DNA of 64,000 nt from Mycobacterium sp. 1274761.0 (GTDB lineage Bacteria > Actinomycetota > Actinomycetes > Mycobacteriales > Mycobacteriaceae). The position numbers and the translations under genes are program-made. The number at the start of each line of letters is the position of its first letter. The stretch's first letter is position 1. The stretch spans positions 1 through 64,000 of the forward strand of contig NZ_LZMC01000108.1 of assembly GCF_001668615.1 (NCBI RefSeq). Reading direction: 5' to 3'. A model generated the notes under the pieces. It had not been told where the DNA came from, ran no database searches, and saw nothing but the letters and a program-made list of their open reading frames with translations. This document shows positions 58,956-64,000 of this stretch, one piece after another.

Positions 58956-59729
58956 ATGCAGATGCGGATGGCCACCTTCAACATCTTGCACGGACGCAGC
59001 GTGCACGACGGCGCCGTCGAACTCGATCGCTTCGCCGAATCGGTGCGTCGGCTCGATGCCGACGTCCTGGCGTTGCAGGAGGTCGACTGTGATCAGCCCC
59101 GGTCGGCGATGGCCGACCTGACCGCCGTGGCGGCCCAGGCCATGGGTGCCGTCACGCACCGGTTCGTCGCAGCCATCGCCGGCACGCCGGGCGCGACGTG
59201 GATGGCGGCCACCGGACGCGAACAGCCGGGCACCGCGGCCTACGGGATAGCGCTGCTGTCTCGCTACCCTGTGCACAGCTGGCAGGTGGTTCGGCTGCCG
59301 CGCATACCAATGCCGTTTCCGATGTATCTGCGCGGGCCCAACAGGGTGATGGTGGTCAACGAGGAGCCGCGCGCAGCGATGGTCGCGGAGCTGGACACAC
59401 CGCTGGGGTCGATGACCGTCGCCAATACGCATCTGTCGTTCGTGCCCGGCTGGAATCGGGTGCAGCTGCGTCGGCTCGTGAGGGACCTGCGCGGGTTTCC
59501 CGGGCCGCACGTGCTGATGGGCGACCTCAACATGACGCCGCCGCGAACCCGGCGCTGGGTCGGCATGCGCGCGCTCGGCACGGGCCCGACGTTTCCCGCC
59601 GACGAACCGTATCGGCAGCTCGACCACATCCTCACCGACGATCCGAGGCTGCAGGTCGCCCACGCCGACGTCGTCGAGTTGCCGGTGTCGGATCACCGCG
59701 CGCTCGTCGTCGACGTTTCCCGGCCTTGA
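58956..59729 (+). CDS. Endonuclease/exonuclease/phosphatase (EEP) family protein
   Basis: This 257-residue protein shows the EEP core: MATFNILHGR, DADVLALQEVD (catalytic Glu), VANTHLSFVPGW, MGDLNMTPP and DHRALVVDVS (His). It could be a phosphodiesterase or DNase acting on phospholipid or DNA. No signal peptide. It is divergent from the nucleotidyltransferase; the mannosidase begins 31 bases downstream. Confidence 0.83.
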   Translation: MQMRMATFNILHGRSVHDGAVELDRFAESVRRLDADVLALQEVDCDQPRSAMADLTAVAAQAMGAVTHRFVAAIAGTPGATWMAATGREQPGTAAYGIALLSRYPVHSWQVVRLPRIPMPFPMYLRGPNRVMVVNEEPRAAMVAELDTPLGSMTVANTHLSFVPGWNRVQLRRLVRDLRGFPGPHVLMGDLNMTPPRTRRWVGMRALGTGPTFPADEPYRQLDHILTDDPRLQVAHADVVELPVSDHRALVVDVSRP

Positions 59730-59760
59730 GTACCTCGGTTTTCGTCCGCGACTACGTAGG

Positions 59761-62700
59761 GTGGCGGTCGTGGCGTTCGGCGTGACCTCCGCTGAATCGA
59801 CGGACCTGTTCGTAGGGCCGCCGGAGGCGCCGCTGCAAATCGTGCGGGTCACCCACACCGGCGGCGGGTCGCCGATCGTCGTGCAGGGCGACGGCCTGTC
59901 CACGCCCCGGCCGCCGCGCGCCCCCCCGACCGGCGGTGTGGCCGAGGTGCCCGTCGAGGTGCGCGACGGCGCACCCGGGGAGCGGCGCGCCGCGCGGGTA
60001 CTGTGCGGGGACTCAGCCGATGACATAGCCGATGATGTAGCCGTCGACTTCGAGTTCGTCGTCGCCGAGCCCGGCTGGACGATGTTCATGGTGAGCCACT
60101 TCCACTACGACCCGGTGTGGTGGAACACCCAGGCCGCCTACACCAGCCTGTGGACCGAGGAACCGCCCGGCCGATGCCGGCAGACCAACGGGTTCAATCT
60201 CGTTGCCGCACACCTCGAAATGGCACGCAGGGAACCGGAATACAAGTTCGTGCTCGCCGAGGTCGACTATCTCAAGCCCTACTGGGATACCCATCCGCAG
60301 GACCGTGCTGACCTGCGCCGGTTCATCGCAGACGGTCGCGTCGAGATCATGGGGGGCACCTACAACGAACCAAATACCAATCTGACCGGGCCAGAGACGA
60401 CGATCCGAAACTTCGTCGCAGGCATCGGCTTTCAGCGTGGGGTGATGGGCGCCGAGCCTGCGACGGCATGGCAGCTCGACGCGTTCGGGCATGACCCGCA
60501 ATTCCCCGGGATGGCCGCCGATGCTGGGTTGACGTCGAGCTCATGGGCACGGGGGCCGCACCATCAGTGGGGGCCGATGCAGAATCAGGGCGACCCGCAG
60601 CGGATGCAGTTCTCCAGCGAGTTCGAGTGGATCTCGCCATCGGGCCGCGGCCTGCTGACCCACTACATGCCCGCGCACTATTCCGCCGGTTGGTGGATGG
60701 ACTCGTCGGCGAGCCTGCAGGAAGCCGAAACCGCCACCTACGAACTGTTTTCGACGCTGAAAAAGGTGGCGCTGACCCGCAATGTGCTGCTGCCGGTCGG
60801 CACCGACTACACGCCGCCGAACAAGTGGGTGACCGAAATCCACCGCGACTGGAACGCGCGCTACACCTGGCCGCGGTTCGTCTGCGGACTGCCGAGCGAG
60901 TTCTTCGCGTCGGTGCGGGCCGAGCTGAATGCCCGGGGGAGCACGCCGTCGCCGCAGACCCGGGACATGAACCCGATCTACACCGGCAAGGACGTCTCGT
61001 ATATCGACACCAAGCAAGCCAACCGGGATGCCGAGAACGCGGTGCTCGACGGGGAGCGGTTCGCGGTCTTCGCCGGGTTGCTCGGCGGCGCCGGCTATCC
61101 GCAGGCCGCGCTGGAGAAAGCGTGGGTGCAGCTGGCCTACGGCGCACATCACGACGCGATCACCGGGTCAGAATCAGACCAGGTGTACCTCGACCTGCTG
61201 ACCGGGTGGCGCGACGCGTGGGAGCTGGGCTGTGCGGCCCGCGACAATGCGCTGACCCTGATCTCCCGTGCGGTCGAGGGATCGATTGTGGTGTGGAACT
61301 CGTTGGCGCACAAGCGCAGCGACGTGGTGACGGCACGGCTCGACGAGCCGCTCGGTGATGGTGTGCGGGTGTTCGACGGCGATGGTCACGAGGTCGACGC
61401 AGTGGTCGAGCACGGCGGACAATCGGTCACCTGGCTGGCCCGCGACATCCCGTCGCTGGGCTGGCGCGCCTACCGGCTCGAGGCGGGACCGGCCATCAGT
61501 TGGACGCCGGTGGACGGCAGCGCTATCGGCAACGAGCGTTACCGCGTGCAGGTCGATCCGCTGCGCGGCGGGGCGGTGTCCTCGCTGACCGACGACGGCC
61601 GCGAGGTTCTGGCCGAGGGAAGGCTCGGCAACGAGTTGGCGGTATACGACGAGTACCCCGCACATCCGGAGGCCGGCGAGGGACCATGGCACCTGCTGCC
61701 AAAGGGTCCGATCGCCGTGTCATCCAGTGCTCCAGCGGAATACCTGCAGTGTTACCGGTCGCCGGTGGGTGAGCGCGTGATGGTGCGCGGGCGGATCGGC
61801 TCGGTGCTGCGCTACACGCAGACAGTGACGCTATGGCGCGGCGTTGCGCGGGTGGACTGCAGCACGGTGATCGACCAGTTCACCGGCGAGGACAAGCTGC
61901 TGCGGCTGCGCTGGCCGTGTCCGGTGCCGGGCGCTATGCCGGTGAGTGAAGTCGGCGACGCGGTGATCGGCCGCGGTTTCGCGCTGCTGCACGAACCGGG
62001 CACGAGCAAATCGGTCGACACCGCGAAACATCCCTACACATTGGACAATCCGGCCTACGGATGGTTCGGGCTGTCGTCCGCGGCGCGCGTGTGCGTCAGT
62101 GACGGCAGCACGAACGGCGCGTGCGTGCGGGCGGTGTCGGTGGCCGAGGTGGTGACGCCGACCGAGGGCGACTCGGCTGCGCTGCCGCGCGACCTGATGG
62201 TGGCGCTGGTTCGCACGGGCGTCACGGCCACGTGCAGCAGCGCCGACAAGCACCGCTACGGAGATCTCGTCGTCGACTCGAACCTTCCGGACGCGCGGAT
62301 CGCCCTCGGTGGGCCGGAGCAGAACCCGTTCACCGCAGCGGTTCTCGCCGAAGCCGACCCCGCCTACACCGACGAGCTCAAGCGCCAGCTGTATGCCGGC
62401 GGGGCCGCCAGGGTGTGGGTGCCTGCGGTGGCGCCGCTGGCGCAGACGTGGCGGCCGGGTGCGGATCTGCGTGGCGTGCGCGCGTTGCCGGTGCTCATCG
62501 TCGCGGGCGGTGACGATGCTATCGCGTCGGTGGTCGATGACCTGGGCGACGGCGAAATCACGGTAAGCCAACAGGTGCACTGCGATATCGAGCCGTTCGA
62601 GCAGCGCACCGTCGCAGTGCTCAATCGCGGGGTGCCCGGGTTCGCCGTCGACACCGAGGGCACGCTGCACTCGTCGCTGATGCGGTCCTGCACCGGGTGG

Positions 62701-63993
62701 CCGTCGGGGGTGTGGATGGACCCACAGCCTCGCCGCGCCGCGCCCGACGGCACGAGCTTCCAGCTGCAGCACTGGACCCACACCTTCGACTACGCACTGG
62801 TCTCCGGCGACGGCGACTGGCGATCGGCCGGCGTGCCGACTCGCAGCGCGGAGTTCTCCCATCCGCTGTTGGCCGTCGCCGGAAACGACAGCGCCACAGG
62901 CGGTTTGCCTAGTTGGGGTTCGTTGATGGAGATCGAGCCCGCAGGGGTCGTTCAATTGGCAGCGTTGAAGGCGGCAGGAAACCCGCTGTCATCCGGAAGC
63001 GCCCGCCCCGTCGACCCCAAGGCCGCGGTGGCCCTGCGGCTCGTCGAAACGTCGGGCACCGCCGCTGATGTCGAGATCACATCGGGGCTGCGCAGTATGT
63101 CGCATGCCGCGCGCGGCGACCTTCTGGAGCAGCCGCTGCTGCACGACGACGACCTGAGCCTGCACGGCTACGAGATCGCCACCGTGTTGAGTCGGCTCAA
63201 TATGCCGCAGGTGCTGGAAGCCGACCACACCGTGCTGGCGCCGGAAGTCGAGGCGGCCCAACCCTTGTACGCGCGCTACTGGCTGCACAACCGCGGGCCC
63301 GCACCGCTCGGTGGGCTGCCGGCCGTCGCGCATCTGCACCCGCTGGCCACTGCCGCCGACCCCGGCGACGAGATCGTGCTGCGGCTCACCGCGGCCAGCG
63401 ACTGCACCGATGCGGTGTTGCACGGCATCGTGCGGCTGGTGTGTCCGGACGGCTGGACCGCCAGCCCCGCCCGGCTGCCGTTCGTGTTGCCCAGCAGCGA
63501 ACATCTGGAGGCCGACATCGCCTTGACGGTGCCGCGCGACATCCAGCCCGGCTTGTATCCGATCCGGGCGCAGTTGGTGATCACGGGTGACGGCGCGGAG
63601 TCGATGCCCGCGTCGTGGCGGCAGGTCGTCGAAGACGTCGCGACGGTATCGATTGGCACACCGCGGGAAAACAACGAAATCATCTATCTCTTCAGCGATC
63701 CCACCGATATCGACGTGCGGGCGGGTGACATCTCCCGGCTGGCGGTGACGGTCGCGACGGCGGCGGGGGCCGCGCTGGCGTGCGAGGCGCACCTGATCAG
63801 CCCGTGGGGGACGTGGGAGTGGATCAGGCCCGCGGTGCAAGGCGCGGTGCTGTCACCGGGTGAGCCCGTCGAGATCGGCTTCGAAGTCGCGCCTCCGCCG
63901 TGGGTGCAGCCCGGGGAATGGTGGGCACTGGTGCGGGTGGGTTGCGCCGGACGGCTGCTGTACTCGCCCGCGGTGAGGGTGACGGTCCGATGA
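59761..63993 (+). CDS. Alpha-mannosidase, glycoside hydrolase family 38
   Basis: This 1410-residue protein is homologous to Rv0648. The catalytic region shows SHFHYDPVWWNTQ (zinc ligands His and Asp) and WQLDAFGHDPQFPGM, whose Asp is the expected nucleophile. Next come GAHHDAITGSE, and a large beta-rich C-terminal part ending in immunoglobulin-like sequence. The N-terminal 90 residues are unrelated to the core. It hydrolyses alpha-mannosides, perhaps from glycolipids or lipoarabinomannan, but with no signal peptide it is probably cytoplasmic. GTG 59761 is the start; the end overlaps the next gene by 4 bases. Confidence 0.9.
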   Translation: MAVVAFGVTSAESTDLFVGPPEAPLQIVRVTHTGGGSPIVVQGDGLSTPRPPRAPPTGGVAEVPVEVRDGAPGERRAARVLCGDSADDIADDVAVDFEFVVAEPGWTMFMVSHFHYDPVWWNTQAAYTSLWTEEPPGRCRQTNGFNLVAAHLEMARREPEYKFVLAEVDYLKPYWDTHPQDRADLRRFIADGRVEIMGGTYNEPNTNLTGPETTIRNFVAGIGFQRGVMGAEPATAWQLDAFGHDPQFPGMAADAGLTSSSWARGPHHQWGPMQNQGDPQRMQFSSEFEWISPSGRGLLTHYMPAHYSAGWWMDSSASLQEAETATYELFSTLKKVALTRNVLLPVGTDYTPPNKWVTEIHRDWNARYTWPRFVCGLPSEFFASVRAELNARGSTPSPQTRDMNPIYTGKDVSYIDTKQANRDAENAVLDGERFAVFAGLLGGAGYPQAALEKAWVQLAYGAHHDAITGSESDQVYLDLLTGWRDAWELGCAARDNALTLISRAVEGSIVVWNSLAHKRSDVVTARLDEPLGDGVRVFDGDGHEVDAVVEHGGQSVTWLARDIPSLGWRAYRLEAGPAISWTPVDGSAIGNERYRVQVDPLRGGAVSSLTDDGREVLAEGRLGNELAVYDEYPAHPEAGEGPWHLLPKGPIAVSSSAPAEYLQCYRSPVGERVMVRGRIGSVLRYTQTVTLWRGVARVDCSTVIDQFTGEDKLLRLRWPCPVPGAMPVSEVGDAVIGRGFALLHEPGTSKSVDTAKHPYTLDNPAYGWFGLSSAARVCVSDGSTNGACVRAVSVAEVVTPTEGDSAALPRDLMVALVRTGVTATCSSADKHRYGDLVVDSNLPDARIALGGPEQNPFTAAVLAEADPAYTDELKRQLYAGGAARVWVPAVAPLAQTWRPGADLRGVRALPVLIVAGGDDAIASVVDDLGDGEITVSQQVHCDIEPFEQRTVAVLNRGVPGFAVDTEGTLHSSLMRSCTGWPSGVWMDPQPRRAAPDGTSFQLQHWTHTFDYALVSGDGDWRSAGVPTRSAEFSHPLLAVAGNDSATGGLPSWGSLMEIEPAGVVQLAALKAAGNPLSSGSARPVDPKAAVALRLVETSGTAADVEITSGLRSMSHAARGDLLEQPLLHDDDLSLHGYEIATVLSRLNMPQVLEADHTVLAPEVEAAQPLYARYWLHNRGPAPLGGLPAVAHLHPLATAADPGDEIVLRLTAASDCTDAVLHGIVRLVCPDGWTASPARLPFVLPSSEHLEADIALTVPRDIQPGLYPIRAQLVITGDGAESMPASWRQVVEDVATVSIGTPRENNEIIYLFSDPTDIDVRAGDISRLAVTVATAAGAALACEAHLISPWGTWEWIRPAVQGAVLSPGEPVEIGFEVAPPPWVQPGEWWALVRVGCAGRLLYSPAVRVTVR

Positions 63994-64000
63994 CGGCTTT
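63990..64000 (+). CDS. Start of the next gene, cut by the window edge
   Basis: ATG at 63990-63992 overlaps the mannosidase stop (ATGA) and opens MTA before the edge. In M. tuberculosis a fabD-like malonyl-CoA:ACP transacylase gene (Rv0649) follows at this place, so that is the likely product. Only the start codon and coupling can be seen. Confidence 0.5.

Noticed and set aside
58917..60089. Upstream extension of the nucleotidyltransferase frame
   Set aside because: The N-terminal 390 residues are antisense to the EEP gene and the mannosidase, and the catalytic domain begins only at the last 178 residues, with ATG at 58916.

Overview
The window is high-GC actinobacterial DNA from a mycobacterium, most likely a rapid grower of the Mycolicibacterium type. 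Evidence: MmpS/MmpL and cutinase proteins, a DUF1942 (MPT63-type) secreted protein, an F420-dependent oxidoreductase, the hadABC mycolate dehydratases, four paralogous mycolic-acid methyltransferases, and many GTG starts. From about 14.4 kb to the right end the order recD-recB-recC ... echA3 ... glyoxalase-like hydrolase, tRNA-Thr, tRNA-Met, rpmG, hadA-hadB-hadC, tRNA-Trp, secE, nusG, rplK, rplA, mmaA cluster, lipG, ABC1 kinase, alpha-mannosidase is the conserved M. tuberculosis Rv0629c-Rv0648 backbone, here interrupted by insertions.

Left part (1-14.4 kb) is accessory. It holds a probable gene broken by an in-frame TGA, a lipase-like hydrolase, an asparagine-synthetase C-terminal remnant, a Tat-type peptidoglycan amidase, an SDR/acyl-CoA ligase pair, a cutinase, a PknH_C-type lipoprotein, an MHS-family MFS permease, an MmpS-MmpL pair, a small secreted protein, an LLM oxidoreductase and an MPT63-like protein with a glycine-rich tail. 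Decayed fragments (asnB, a BRCT tail, a cysteine-rich piece opposite the cutinase) show past gene replacement.

Middle part (14.4-39.4 kb): a recC-recB-recD operon in which the recB start region is a 28-bp tandem repeat; an HD hydrolase, a Ddn-like protein, an LdtMt2-like L,D-transpeptidase and a flavin monooxygenase; small membrane proteins with a CRP-like site; a PknE-type Ser/Thr kinase in an operon with a DUF3060 protein; a VOC protein, an FAD reductase, a CorA-like transporter, echA3 with a TetR gene, a DUF2235 protein without its usual serine, a DUF2510/DUF4352 membrane protein, a metallo-beta-lactamase-fold hydrolase and a NYN/LOTUS-type putative RNase.

Right part (39.5-64 kb): tRNAs, ribosomal proteins, secE and nusG, the FAS-II dehydratase genes hadABC, a secreted VanX-type dipeptidase, then a mycolate-modification cluster (four SAM-dependent methyltransferases) with a FadD32-like fatty-acyl-AMP ligase inserted divergently behind a perfect 9-bp-arm palindrome. 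Next come lipG, a UbiB-type kinase, a MpaB-family oxygenase with a divergent TetR gene and a long perfect inverted repeat between them, a LipG paralogue, two DinB-fold proteins with a divergent WYL regulator over a perfect operator-like palindrome, a nucleotidyltransferase, an EEP-family phosphodiesterase and a large GH38 alpha-mannosidase that overlaps the start of one further gene at the window edge.

I found no CRISPR array, prophage, intact insertion sequence or rRNA. The most unusual features are the ligase-containing mycolate cluster with its operator, several near-perfect palindromes between divergent genes, the structured rplK-rplA spacer, the triplicated recB start, and the in-frame TGA gene.
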